Shown: piece after piece, positions 37,896-46,500 of the stretch
Position numbering within the stretch: position 1 is the first letter of the stretch
How the letters are laid out: every line of letters begins with the position of its first letter
NCBI RefSeq assembly: GCF_014200175.1
Contig: NZ_JACHBD010000001.1
Location: forward strand, 744,001 to 808,000
Source: Rhizobium lentis
GTDB taxonomy: Bacteria > Pseudomonadota > Alphaproteobacteria > Rhizobiales > Rhizobiaceae
DNA: 64,000 nucleotides
Reading direction: 5' to 3'
Notes under the pieces: model-generated
The model's input: the letters and a program-made list of their open reading frames with translations, nothing else
What the model was told of the DNA's origin: nothing
Databases searched by the model: none
Position numbers and translations under genes: made by a program

Positions 37896-39271
37896 GCCGG
37901 AATGCGGATCGTCGCCCTCAAGCCTCCAAGCGGGCTGTCGCCGAGCGTGACGTTGCCGCCATGGCTGCGGGCAATGTCACGGGCGATCGCAAGACCGAGC
38001 CCGGTGCCCGACGCATCGAGGTTGCGCGCCGCGTCCAGCCGGAAGAACGGTTTGAACACGTCCTCGCGATTCTTCTCCGGAATGCCCGGCCCGTCATCGT
38101 CAAAGATAACGGTCAGCCATTTGGCGTTGTGTTTGGCTTCGATGTCGAGCCTGTTGGCATAGCGGCGCGCGTTCGAGGCCAGGTTGGTGACGAGACGCAT
38201 AAAGGCGTTCGGCCTGACCGATATCTCGTCGTCGCCTTCAATCGAATAGGCGAATGTCTTGCCGTGCAGGGCGAAATCGGCTTCCAGTTTGGCGAAGATC
38301 TCGCTGAGCTTCAGTTCGCCGACATCCTCTTCGACCTCGCCGCGCGCGAAAGCCATGTAAGCCTCCAGCATCGTCTGCATATCATTGACGTCATCGTTCA
38401 GACCATGCAGGTCGGGATTGTCGCCGGCGAGCGCCAGTTGCAGTTTGAAGCGAGTGAGGATGGTGCGCAGATCGTGGCTGACGCCGGAGAGCATCGCCGT
38501 ACGCTGCTCGATCTGCCGCTCGATGCGCTCGCGCATCAGAATGAAGGCAAGGCCGGCGCGCCGGACCTCGTCGGCGCCGCGCGGATAGAAATTGTCGGGC
38601 TTCTGCCCCTTACCGAAGCTTTCGGCCGCCCGCGCCAGCATCAGGATCGGGCGTATCTGTCCCCGCAGGAAGAGGATCGAGATACCGATCAGCACCAGCG
38701 AGGTGCCGACCATCCAGACGATGAAGATATGGGTATTCGAGGCATAGGTCTGACTGCGTTTGGCCAGCACCCTGAGGATCTTGTTTTCCAGCTTGATGCG
38801 GATCTCGACCAGATTCGAGTTGCCGACCGTGTCGATCCAGAAGGGCCGGTGGATCTCGTCGGTGATCTCGTCGCTGAGGATGCCGTCAAGGATCGAGAAG
38901 AACGGCTTGACCCGCGGCGGCGGCAGGTCGCCGTCGGGCTCGATCGAGATCTGCAGGTTGAGCTGATCACGCGCGATGCGGATAATCTCGCCATAGTCCG
39001 AATTCTGCGGATAGGTCTCAACAATCTCGATGATCGCGGCGATGTCGCGGGTGACGGCGAGCGACAGCCGCTCCGTCACCATCTGCCAGTGGCGCTCCAT
39101 GAAGACGGCGGCGACGACGGATTGCAAGAGCACCATCGGAATGATGATGATCAGCAGCGAGCGTGCGTAAAGCCCGGTGGGCAATCGGCGCCGCAGCCAG
39201 CGGACGATCCAGCGCCAGCCCGCAGCAGGAGCGCGGTCTTCCCGCCGCAAGCTGTCGATTGTCGCCATCAA
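37892..39271 (-). CDS. Membrane sensor histidine kinase (EnvZ-like)
   Basis: 459 residues: transmembrane helix about 37-58, periplasmic sensor region about 60-180, second helix about 182-203, HAMP, HisKA with phospho-acceptor H266 (SGVSHDLRTILTRF), and ATPase motifs DDDGPGIP and TGLGLAIARDI. It lies downstream of petP-petR on the same strand after a 180-base gap filled by a palindromic repeat, so it is the probable partner of the PetR-like regulator. The signal is unknown; the related OmpR/EnvZ-type systems respond to envelope state. Confidence 0.92.
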   Translation of the reverse strand: MMATIDSLRREDRAPAAGWRWIVRWLRRRLPTGLYARSLLIIIIPMVLLQSVVAAVFMERHWQMVTERLSLAVTRDIAAIIEIVETYPQNSDYGEIIRIARDQLNLQISIEPDGDLPPPRVKPFFSILDGILSDEITDEIHRPFWIDTVGNSNLVEIRIKLENKILRVLAKRSQTYASNTHIFIVWMVGTSLVLIGISILFLRGQIRPILMLARAAESFGKGQKPDNFYPRGADEVRRAGLAFILMRERIERQIEQRTAMLSGVSHDLRTILTRFKLQLALAGDNPDLHGLNDDVNDMQTMLEAYMAFARGEVEEDVGELKLSEIFAKLEADFALHGKTFAYSIEGDDEISVRPNAFMRLVTNLASNARRYANRLDIEAKHNAKWLTVIFDDDGPGIPEKNREDVFKPFFRLDAARNLDASGTGLGLAIARDIARSHGGNVTLGDSPLGGLRATIRIPA

Positions 39272-39346
39272 CGTCGGTCCTGGCCTTTCAGAGCATGGTG
39301 CCGGAAAGTGTGAACCATTATCGGCATCATGTTCCGTTTCCTCAAA

Positions 39347-39454
39347 TCTAAAGCATGTCGCGCAAAAGTGTGCAGCGGTTTTGCGATAGCGACATGCGCA
39401 AAAACAAAGATCTAAAGCGCGACAAGCGAATCTGAAAGATCGCGCAGCGCTTTA
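39347..39454. repeat. Dispersed nested-palindrome repeat (copy B) between petR and kinase gene
   Basis: Outer arms GCATGTCGC (39353-39361) and GCGACATGC (39389-39397) enclose inner arms CGCAAAA and TTTTGCG around GTGTGCAGCGG. A second palindrome, TAAAGCGC (39413-39420) with GCGCTTTA (39447-39454), overlaps the petR stop codon. The same nested design is found at 62404-62457. Confidence 0.75.
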
Positions 39455-40153
39455 GTCGATGCTCAGCCTGTATCCGATCCCGCGCACTGTCTGCAGCCAG
39501 ACGGGGTTGGCCGGATCCTCCTCGATCTTGCGCCTGAGCCGGTTGATCTGCACGTCGATCGTCCGCTCGCCGACCTCAGTGTCGTTGCCGATCAGCTCGT
39601 GCCGGGGGATCGTGTCACCGGCGCGGCGCGCAAAGAGCAGCATGATTTCCTGCTCGCGGTCGGTGAGCCGGATCACCTCGCTGGCCTTCTTCAACTCCTT
39701 GCGGGTCAAGGAGAAAGTATAGGGCCCGAACATCACCTGTTCGATCTTCAGCCCCTCTCCGCCGGCGTTACGACGTAGGATGTTGTTGATGCGCAGCACC
39801 AGCTCGCGCGGATCGAAGGGCTTGGAGAGATAGTCGTCGGCGCCGGCCTCGAGGCCTTCGATGCGGTTGCCCGATTCCGCCAGCGCTGTCAGCATGATGA
39901 TCGGCACGTTCTTGATGGCGCGAAGCCCGCGGGTGACGTCGATGCCAGATTCACCAGGCATCATCACATCCATGATGATGAGATCGAAATCGAGACCCGC
40001 AAGCTTACGCTGCGCCTCGGCGCCGTCGGCCGCGACGGTGACGCGAAAACCGTTCTCCGCAAGATAACGATTGAGCAGCGCGCGGATGCGGGAGTCGTCG
40101 TCAACCACCAGCAGATGCGCCGCATCATCGGAAATACCTGTCTTGACCGCCAT
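39452..40153 (-). CDS. petR: OmpR-family response regulator (PetR-like)
   Basis: 233 residues: receiver with acidic DDD at 18-20 and phosphoacceptor D62 (IIMDVMMPGESG), then an OmpR/PhoB winged helix (EVGERTIDVQINRLRRKIE). It follows a MarR-type gene with stop and start codons abutting (TGAATG), the petP-petR arrangement first described in Rhodobacter capsulatus. The Brucella relative OtpR/CenR controls envelope stress tolerance. The gene symbol is by synteny and similarity as I recall them. Confidence 0.85.
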   Translation of the reverse strand: MAVKTGISDDAAHLLVVDDDSRIRALLNRYLAENGFRVTVAADGAEAQRKLAGLDFDLIIMDVMMPGESGIDVTRGLRAIKNVPIIMLTALAESGNRIEGLEAGADDYLSKPFDPRELVLRINNILRRNAGGEGLKIEQVMFGPYTFSLTRKELKKASEVIRLTDREQEIMLLFARRAGDTIPRHELIGNDTEVGERTIDVQINRLRRKIEEDPANPVWLQTVRGIGYRLSID

Positions 40154-40645
40154 TCAATCCGCCTTCTTTCTGTCCCGCATGCCCCCGAGGAAGGCCTTCA
40201 CCCCCTCCCGCACCTGCGCGGAGGCTCCTTCGAATGCCCGCTCAATGCGGCGCGATTGCGGCTCTGCGAGCGCAAGCGCCAGCTCGCGCCCCGATTTCGT
40301 CGGATAAAGCTTGCGCTGCCGCCGGTCCTCAGGCCCCGCCACCTGGCGAATATAGCCTGAATCGATCAGCTGTTTCAGCACCCTTGCAAGACTCTGCTTG
40401 GTGATCTTCAGCGTGTCGAGAAGATCGGCCACCGTCATGCCGGGATTGCGGTTGACGAAATGCACGACACGATGATGCGCCCGGCCGAAACCGCTCTTTT
40501 CGAGGATGGCGTCGGGATCGGAAACGAAGTCGCGATAAGCAAAGAAGAACAGCTCGATGATCTCGAAATCGATCGTCTCGGTATCTTCCATCGGCGTGGC
40601 CAACGGCTCCGGCTTGCCCGTTTTCGGACCGGTCTGTCGTGACAC
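40154..40645 (-). CDS. petP: MarR-family regulator (PetP-like)
   Basis: 163 residues. The MarR winged helix is seen in MTVADLLDTLKITKQSLARVLKQLIDSGYI and the wing PEDRRQRKLYPTKSG. In Rhodobacter, PetP and PetR are co-transcribed and both essential. The gene abuts petR with no intervening base, so they are one operon. Upstream is a 360-base region with no supported gene. Confidence 0.85.
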   Translation of the reverse strand: MSRQTGPKTGKPEPLATPMEDTETIDFEIIELFFFAYRDFVSDPDAILEKSGFGRAHHRVVHFVNRNPGMTVADLLDTLKITKQSLARVLKQLIDSGYIRQVAGPEDRRQRKLYPTKSGRELALALAEPQSRRIERAFEGASAQVREGVKAFLGGMRDRKKAD

Positions 40646-40953
40646 TCGGCTTTCCTTTCTCTTCTCCGCACTGCGGGACGTTTCGCGGGGATAGGTCAGT
40701 TTTGTTGACTTAAATTTGCGTCACTGCCGGCTTTCCGAACCCTGCGGCAGCCCCGCAGGGACCTTTATCTGCTTGGCATTTCTTGGAACCAAGGCCCATC
40801 CGGCGCACCGCGCAATTTCCCCCTGCATCTGTGGATAAAACGTAATGGGGACAACAATCAACAGGCATGGCGCGTGGAGCGCCGGAGGTGTCAGGCCGAT
40901 CGCCTGGCGCGGCAGCGGGATGATGGGCGTTTCGGCGCAGGCCGACTGCATTC

Positions 40954-40979
40954 TATCCGGCGGCGATCGCCGCCGGATA
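40954..40979 (-). terminator. Long perfect palindrome after the small membrane-protein gene
   Basis: A 26-bp perfect palindrome, each arm TATCCGGCGGCGA or its complement, 28 bases past the stop of the minus-strand 89-residue gene. It has no T-run, so it may be a terminator or a protein-binding palindrome. The rest of 40646-41007 shows no supported gene. Confidence 0.55.
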
Positions 40980-41007
40980 AGCCCTTCACATGATCGGTGC
41001 GGTCGGG

Positions 41008-41277
41008 CTACCTATGCGCCCGCGCCATCACCAGTCCGGCGAGCGTCGAGAGAATGCCGCCGCCGATCAGGCCGCCGATACCGTCGGCAATCAGCCCGGT
41101 CGCTGCAACGTCCCCGCCGACCATGCCGAGCAGCATGCCGCCGCCGACACCGCCGATCGCGCCGGCAATCGTACGGGCCACGACATTGATCGCATGCTGC
41201 TTCAAGGCGGCGCTCGCAGCATTGCCGCCGATGGCACCGGCAATCAATTGGACGATGAACGGAAGTAGGGCTTCCAT
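41008..41277 (-). CDS. Small Gly-rich membrane protein, hypothetical
   Basis: 89 residues and very hydrophobic, dominated by glycine-zipper-like repeats (AGAIGGVGGGMLLGMVGGD, then GGLIGGGILSTLAGLVMA). Two to three membrane-associated helices are likely. ATG 41277 follows AGGAGGAAATC, a near-perfect ribosome site, which is the best evidence that it is translated. Function unknown. Confidence 0.75.
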   Translation of the reverse strand: MEALLPFIVQLIAGAIGGNAASAALKQHAINVVARTIAGAIGGVGGGMLLGMVGGDVAATGLIADGIGGLIGGGILSTLAGLVMARAHR

Positions 41278-41483
41278 GATTTCCTCCTTAGCGATCTCCC
41301 CGATCGCCGCCAATATGCCGAACCTTCGGCATGTTAGCATTTTATCATACTCGAGAAAAAAGGCGTGAAGAAAAATCAACCGATGCGTGATTAAGGCGAA
41401 GAGCCAGCGACCGCCGGGGTCGCGAAGTCTTCTCAAACGAAAGGCGGCCCGGTGGCCGCCTCGATTCAACTTGATCGACCATT

Positions 41484-42101
41484 TTATTGATAGACATAGA
41501 CGATCCGGCGCGTGCCGGGATCGACCAGCACGGGACGGTCGTTGATCCTGGTATAACGGTATTCATAATCGGGGATGGTCTGGAATGTGACATCATCCGG
41601 CACTTCGGCACCGACGACGACATCGCCGCCGAGCCGCACCGTATCAATTGGATTGGTTTCGATATAGGTGCGCACCGTCTCCGGCGGAGTGATGGTCTCG
41701 ACAGCCCCGACCGGGCCGATCAGTTCGTCGCCTGGCGCCGGCTGCGGGTCAGCCGGGACGACGCTGGCGGTCGACTCGTAAGTGACGACGGGAACGCCGA
41801 TTTCGGCGCGGTGCTGCTCGACGATCACCTGGTTGCCGCCATAATCCATCTGCAGATAATCGGCATAGACCCAGCCGCGCATGCCGTTGACGTCGACGCG
41901 GCACCAGCGGCTGCCTTCGATGCAGCCATCGAGCACTGCGGTCGAGCCGCGGGTAGCAAGGCCGACTGTAGGATATTGCGGACCCGGACCTGCGCGGACG
42001 TTGAGGTCGTTGACCGTGGTCGCGACCATCTCCGCCTGCGCCAGACCGCCGGTCGCCAGGAGCACGGCTCCAGCCAGTAGGATGTTTCTCTTCAAGGTCA
42101 T
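41484..42101 (-). CDS. Secreted SH3 / DUF1236-type protein
   Basis: 205 residues. The signal peptide is MTLKRNILLAGAVLLATGG, cleaved near AQA-EM. A bacterial SH3 domain follows (TTVNDLNVRAGPGPQYPTVG to GWVYADYLQ), then a linker and a DUF1236-like end (YRYTRINDRPVLVDPGTRR). SH3b domains bind cell-wall peptides, so a periplasmic envelope role is likely. AAGGAGACGCTCAC precedes the ATG. Confidence 0.85.
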   Translation of the reverse strand: MTLKRNILLAGAVLLATGGLAQAEMVATTVNDLNVRAGPGPQYPTVGLATRGSTAVLDGCIEGSRWCRVDVNGMRGWVYADYLQMDYGGNQVIVEQHRAEIGVPVVTYESTASVVPADPQPAPGDELIGPVGAVETITPPETVRTYIETNPIDTVRLGGDVVVGAEVPDDVTFQTIPDYEYRYTRINDRPVLVDPGTRRIVYVYQ

Positions 42102-42386
42102 GTGAGCGTCTCCTTGGTTTCGATGGCCGGACAACGCGCGGCGTTCCACGATGTTCCCCTGGCCTCCGCCCGACAAATGGGCGACATCAGAGAACCACGG
42201 ACAAGCATTTGAAAAATATAGAAAAAGCCTAATTCTACCGCTGCATGGGAGAAGCGGCGAACCCTATAAATTTGTGTTGCAGCTTGTTTTTTTGCCGTGA
42301 AACAGCTCGCGCACCAGCAGATTCCGGCTGTCCTTGCCGTCGTTTCGAACTATACCTGAGCACCCGAGACACCAAGCGAGGCGCTT

Positions 42387-43079
42387 ATGGGCATGCTCCA
42401 GGCCGGCATCATTCCGGTGACACCTTTTCAGCAGAACTGCACGGTCTTCTTCGATCCAGATACCCTGGAAGGCGTCGTCGTCGATCCGGGTGGCGACGTG
42501 CCGCTCATTCTCCAGGCGATCCAGAAGAGCGGCCTGACCATCAAGGAAATCTGGCTGACGCACGGCCACCTCGACCATGCTGGCGGCGCCAAAGAGTTGA
42601 AGGAAGCCCTCGGCGTCGACATCGTCGGCCCGCACCAAGACGACCTGCCGCTGTTGCAGCGCATCGAGACCCAGGCGGCGAACTACGGCATATCAGGATT
42701 GCGCAACGTCCTGCCCGACCGCTGGCTCAAGGATGGCGACAAAGTTTCCTTCGGCGTCCACGAGTTTGAGGTCTATCACGCGCCCGGCCATGCCCCCGGA
42801 CATGTCATCTATTTTAATCGCGCACAGAACTTCGCCCATCTCGGCGACGTGTTATTTAACGGCTCAATCGGCCGCACCGACCTGCCCGGCGGCAATCATC
42901 AGCAGCTTCTGGATTCGATCCGCGATAAGGTGCTGCCGCTCGGCGACGATGTCGGCTTCATCTGCGGCCACGGTCCCGGCAGCCGCATCGGCGATGAACG
43001 CCGCAGCAATCCGTTCTTGCAAGAAATCCGAGCCGATGGGCTAGCCGGCGCGGGTTCGTCAGGCGAAACCACCCGATAA
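42387..43079 (+). CDS. MBL-fold metallohydrolase (glyoxalase II-like)
   Basis: 230 residues. The metallo-beta-lactamase metal motif is THGHLDHAGG, with further ligands in APGHAPGHVIYF, LGDVLF and ICGHGPGS. It resembles the YcbL-type branch of hydroxyacylglutathione hydrolases, shorter than GloB and lacking its C-terminal glutathione-binding domain. It probably hydrolyses S-D-lactoylglutathione or a related thioester in the cytoplasm. Monocistronic. Confidence 0.88.
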   Translation: MGMLQAGIIPVTPFQQNCTVFFDPDTLEGVVVDPGGDVPLILQAIQKSGLTIKEIWLTHGHLDHAGGAKELKEALGVDIVGPHQDDLPLLQRIETQAANYGISGLRNVLPDRWLKDGDKVSFGVHEFEVYHAPGHAPGHVIYFNRAQNFAHLGDVLFNGSIGRTDLPGGNHQQLLDSIRDKVLPLGDDVGFICGHGPGSRIGDERRSNPFLQEIRADGLAGAGSSGETTR

Positions 43080-43097
43080 AACGGTGTGAGCTGACAC

Positions 43098-43439
43098 TCA
43101 CATCATTTTCCGACCGTTCGGTACGCCTTGTTCGACAGCCGCAAGCACGATCGCGCCGTTCTCGTCCTCGAAGCCCAGCGTCAGCACTTCCGAGCGAAAC
43201 GGACCGATCTGGCGCGGCGGGAAGTTGACGACGCCGAGCACCTGCCGGCCGACCAGGCTTTCCGGCGTATAATGCACGGTGATCTGCGCCGAGGATTTCC
43301 TCGTGCCGATCTCGGGACCGAAATCGATCACCAGCTTGAACGCCGGTTTGCGCGCTTCCGGAAAGGGACTGGCCTCAACGATGGTGCCGACACGTATGTC
43401 GACACGATCGAAATCGGCGTAGGTGATCTCTTCGGCCAT
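43098..43439 (-). CDS. csaA: tRNA-binding protein CsaA
   Basis: 113 residues forming one OB-fold tRNA-binding domain ([20 protein letters not shown], then [21 protein letters not shown]). CsaA dimers have chaperone-like and tRNA-binding activity. Last gene of the ybjN-proC-csaA operon, 11 bases after proC. Confidence 0.92.
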   Translation of the reverse strand: MAEEITYADFDRVDIRVGTIVEASPFPEARKPAFKLVIDFGPEIGTRKSSAQITVHYTPESLVGRQVLGVVNFPPRQIGPFRSEVLTLGFEDENGAIVLAAVEQGVPNGRKMM

Positions 43440-43450
43440 AAGTGGCTCCG

Positions 43451-44278
43451 TCAGCCGGCCAGTTCCTCGGCCCGCTTGCGCGCTGCCGCGAGTGCCGAGT
43501 CGAACAAGGGCTGCATGCCGTTTTCGGCCATCAGCACCGCCAACGCCGCCGCCGTCGTGCCGCCCGGAGAAGTCACGTTCTGCCGCAGCCGCGAAGCATC
43601 GTCGGGGGACTGGTGCAAGAGTTCACCAGCCCCCGCGACAGTTTCCCGCGCAAGACGCATGGCGAGGTCCGCCTGCAGGCCGAGCTTACGGCCCGCCTCC
43701 GCCATACATTCGACGAGATAGAAAACATAGGCCGGGCCACTGCCGGAAAGCGCCGTCACGGCATCGATATCGGCTTCCGCGGGCACCCATTCGACCGGGC
43801 CGGAAACGCGCAGAAGCGAATGGACGCGCTCGCGCTGCTGATCGCTGACCGCTGAATTGGCATAGGCCCCGGTGACCCCACGACCGACCATGGCAGGCGT
43901 GTTCGGCATGGCCCGTACCATGGCGGCCTTCCCGAGATGCTTTTCGAGAAAACCGAGCGTCTTGCCGGCAGCGACCGAGACGACGACCGTCTCCGGCCCG
44001 ACAGCGCTTTTCACCGCCGGCAACACCGCCTCCATCACCTGCGGCTTCACCGCAAGGAACAAGACGCCTGCCTTCAACCCTGCCGGAAGCGCTGCAAGAT
44101 GGGTCGCTCCCGCCTCACCGATCGTCGCCAGCATCGCCGGCGACGGGCCGGGATCTACGACGATGACGGCCGAGCCCGGAACGCCGCTCTTCAGCCAGCC
44201 GGAGAGCATCGCGCCACCCATATTGCCGGCGCCGATCAGAACGACGGGATGCTTCGAGGAGAAAGCCTTGGCTGGCAT
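43451..44278 (-). CDS. proC: Pyrroline-5-carboxylate reductase
   Basis: 275 residues. The Rossmann motif is [15 protein letters not shown], and the C-terminal helical signature ([23 protein letters not shown], split as [11 protein letters not shown] and LVEC) is typical of ProC. It reduces pyrroline-5-carboxylate to proline using NADPH. Its ATG is separated from the ybjN stop by a single base, so the genes are co-translated. Confidence 0.94.
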   Translation of the reverse strand: MPAKAFSSKHPVVLIGAGNMGGAMLSGWLKSGVPGSAVIVVDPGPSPAMLATIGEAGATHLAALPAGLKAGVLFLAVKPQVMEAVLPAVKSAVGPETVVVSVAAGKTLGFLEKHLGKAAMVRAMPNTPAMVGRGVTGAYANSAVSDQQRERVHSLLRVSGPVEWVPAEADIDAVTALSGSGPAYVFYLVECMAEAGRKLGLQADLAMRLARETVAGAGELLHQSPDDASRLRQNVTSPGGTTAAALAVLMAENGMQPLFDSALAAARKRAEELAG

Positions 44279-44279
44279 G

Positions 44280-44780
44280 TTATGCCTCGCCGACCGTTTC
44301 GAACAGCACGGCTTCCATTGCCTTGGACGCATCCATGCCGGACCAGACGACGAACTGGAAAGCCTGGAAATAGGCCTCGCAGGTGTCGAGCGCGCTGGAA
44401 AGCAGCACCTCCACCTGGCGGTTGGTCGGCTCGGCGCCGCCGGCAAGCAGCAGCGACTGCCTGAAGATGACGACGTCTTCCTGGCGCCAGAGGTCGAAAT
44501 GCCCCATCAGCACCTGACCGTTGATCGCCGAGAGCAGCTTGACCACCTCGTTGACCCTGATGTCGGGGACTTTGATATCGAATGCGCAGCCAAGATGCAG
44601 CGCCTCGAATTCCTCCATCCAGGAGAAGGAGACATGATAGTCCGTCCAGCGCCCCTCGACCGTCATCGCGATCTCGTCCTCGCCGGACCGTTCGAACGAC
44701 CAGTCATTGTTGGAGGCCACGTACTCGATCATATCGACCGGGTTCGACTGACGCTCGACTTCCAATTCCATCAGGTTCAT
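44280..44780 (-). CDS. YbjN domain protein
   Basis: 166 residues of YbjN fold (NPVDMIEYVASNNDWSFERS, WTDYHVSFSWMEEFEALHLG). YbjN proteins resemble type III secretion chaperones and affect stress responses in enterobacteria; the target here is unknown. It has no signal peptide. ATG 44780 follows AGAAGGTGCTGC. First gene of the operon with proC and csaA. Confidence 0.88.
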   Translation of the reverse strand: MNLMELEVERQSNPVDMIEYVASNNDWSFERSGEDEIAMTVEGRWTDYHVSFSWMEEFEALHLGCAFDIKVPDIRVNEVVKLLSAINGQVLMGHFDLWRQEDVVIFRQSLLLAGGAEPTNRQVEVLLSSALDTCEAYFQAFQFVVWSGMDASKAMEAVLFETVGEA

Positions 44781-44954
44781 GCAGCACCTTCTTGACCGGA
44801 ATGAATGCGACTTAACTTCGTGTACGAACACAAGAAAGACACACTCAAATACCGGAAACTACCACCGGATGATCGTTGAACCGCTGCCAGACTTAACGCA
44901 GATAACCTGCCCGGAGCTTACCAAGTCGCTTCGAATCATCATTTAAAATCAGTG

Positions 44955-45113
44955 TATAATGACCCTTGCCACCTGCCAGCCCCCTGAGAGGAAAATACGG
45001 ACGGGCCGTTGTGGAAAGCTCTTCGAAACTCAATTCAGAAGGGAGAATAAGCGACTCTGCGAATTGGCTTTTTTGGCAGTGTCCACAGGTGGAAAACTCA
45101 CCTGGAATTTTTT
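44955..45113 (+). ncRNA. Candidate small RNA between ybjN and ubiK genes
   Basis: A 390-base gap (44781-45170) holds a perfect -10 hexamer TATAAT at 44955-44960 and, about 130 bases downstream, a terminator-like hairpin CAGGTG-GAAAACT-CACCTG (45086-45104) followed by GAATTTTTT. The transcript would be roughly 145 nt, antisense to neither neighbour. Near its 5' end is a C-rich stretch CCAGCCCCCTGAGAGG that could pair with ribosome-binding sites. No clear -35 is seen. No match to a named family is claimed. Confidence 0.4.
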
Positions 45114-45170
45114 GTGACAGACGCGACGTGTGACATGAAGGCAACGCCGCGTCTGCACCATACCGGGATA

Positions 45171-45431
45171 TCAGTGGCCCTCGCCGGCAAGCTTCGCTTC
45201 CAAAGCCGTGATGCGGGCGGCAAGCGCCTCGTTTTCGTCGCGTGCCTTGATCGCCATCTCGCGCACGGCCTCGAATTCCTCGCGCTTGACGACGTCCATG
45301 CTGTTCAGCCAACGCTCGGCCTGGGCGTTGAAAGCCGTCTCGATCTCCTTGCGGACGCCCTGGGCAGCACCTGCCGCGTCGGTCATCAGCTTGGCGAACT
45401 CATCCATGATGCGGTTCGTTCCGGTCGTCAT
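45171..45431 (-). CDS. ubiK: Accessory factor UbiK family protein
   Basis: 86 residues, mainly two amphipathic helices ending in a coiled coil (ENEALAARITALEAKLAGEG), the UbiK/BMFP layout. In E. coli UbiK assists ubiquinone synthesis by the UbiIJK step. ATG 45431 follows AGGGAGAAAAACGCC. It is transcribed away from lgt. Confidence 0.85.
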   Translation of the reverse strand: MTTGTNRIMDEFAKLMTDAAGAAQGVRKEIETAFNAQAERWLNSMDVVKREEFEAVREMAIKARDENEALAARITALEAKLAGEGH

Positions 45432-45634
45432 GGCGTTTTTCTCCCTTCGCATGCGGTGAATCCGGCCCTTCAGGGCCTTGAAGACTGAGGTAGGGCTTCG
45501 CCATCGGCGATGCAAGCGCTTTGCACGGGATAGTCCTCGCCGGGCCGGGCTGTGAAAGCGAGATCACGAACAATGGACTTGACCGTCCGGGATCGCAGCG
45601 GCATGTTCCGCCGACTTCAACGGATGGGAAAACC

Positions 45635-46483
45635 TTGCCGATAGCCGCCGATCTCCTTGCCATCATGCCTTTCCCGGACATCGATCCGATCGCCTTTTCG
45701 ATCGGTCCGCTGGCGATTCACTGGTACGGTCTCGCCTATGTCGCCGGCATTCTGCTCGGCTGGGCCTATGCCCGCCGCATCGCCGCCAATGACAGCCTTT
45801 GGCCTGACAACGCGTCGCCGATATCAAGGGTGCAGCTCGACGATTTCATCGTCTGGGCAGCTCTCGGCGTCGTCCTCGGCGGTCGCCTCGGCTATATTTT
45901 CTTCTACGATCTTACAGCCGTCCTGCATGAGCCCGTGCGTGCGGTTCAGATCTGGAACGGCGGCATGTCGTTCCACGGCGGCCTGGCCGGTACGACGATC
46001 GCCATGATCCTCTTTGCCCGCCGCCACGCCATTCCGATCTGGAGCCTGTTCGACATCGTCGCCACGGTCGTTCCCTTCGGCCTGTTCTTTGGCCGCATCG
46101 CCAATTTCATCAATGGCGAGCTCTGGGGCCGCTTGACCGACGTGCCCTGGGCCGTGGTCTTCCCGACCGGCGGTCCGTTCGCCCGCCACCCGAGCCAGCT
46201 CTACGAGGCCGGCCTCGAAGGCATCGTTCTGCTTCTGGTTCTGGCCGCCCTCGTCTACGGCATGCGGGCGCTGAAAACCCCGGGCTTCGTCACCGGCGTC
46301 TTCGTCTGCGGCTATGCGCTGTCGCGCATCTTCGTGGAATTCTTCCGCGAGCCCGACGCCCAGCTCGGCTACCTCCTCGGCACCACCTGGATGACCATGG
46401 GCATGGTTCTCTCCTCGCCGATGATCCTGCTCGGCCTCTGGGCGATGCTGCGCGCCCGTCGCCAGGCTGCGTTGCAGCTCTGA
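45635..46483 (+). CDS. lgt: Prolipoprotein diacylglyceryl transferase
   Basis: About 282 residues and seven transmembrane segments. Family signatures are [11 protein letters not shown], the [13 protein letters not shown] motif and [13 protein letters not shown]. The enzyme moves diacylglycerol from phosphatidylglycerol to the lipobox cysteine of prolipoproteins at the inner membrane. I prefer the TTG at 45635 because GGATGGGAAAACC precedes it; ATG 45665 has no ribosome site. Following genes are on the same strand with an 18-base gap. Confidence 0.94.
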   Translation: MPIAADLLAIMPFPDIDPIAFSIGPLAIHWYGLAYVAGILLGWAYARRIAANDSLWPDNASPISRVQLDDFIVWAALGVVLGGRLGYIFFYDLTAVLHEPVRAVQIWNGGMSFHGGLAGTTIAMILFARRHAIPIWSLFDIVATVVPFGLFFGRIANFINGELWGRLTDVPWAVVFPTGGPFARHPSQLYEAGLEGIVLLLVLAALVYGMRALKTPGFVTGVFVCGYALSRIFVEFFREPDAQLGYLLGTTWMTMGMVLSSPMILLGLWAMLRARRQAALQL

Positions 46484-46500
46484 CACGGCGGATAAACGAC

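Noticed and set aside
37820..39313. A 497-codon open frame on the plus strand opposite the sensor kinase gene
   Set aside because: Low-complexity, Arg/Asp-rich translation with no domain; the kinase on the other strand has all catalytic motifs.
40721..40951. A 76-codon minus-strand frame upstream of petP
   Set aside because: No ribosome site, no domain and mixed composition; kept as non-coding.
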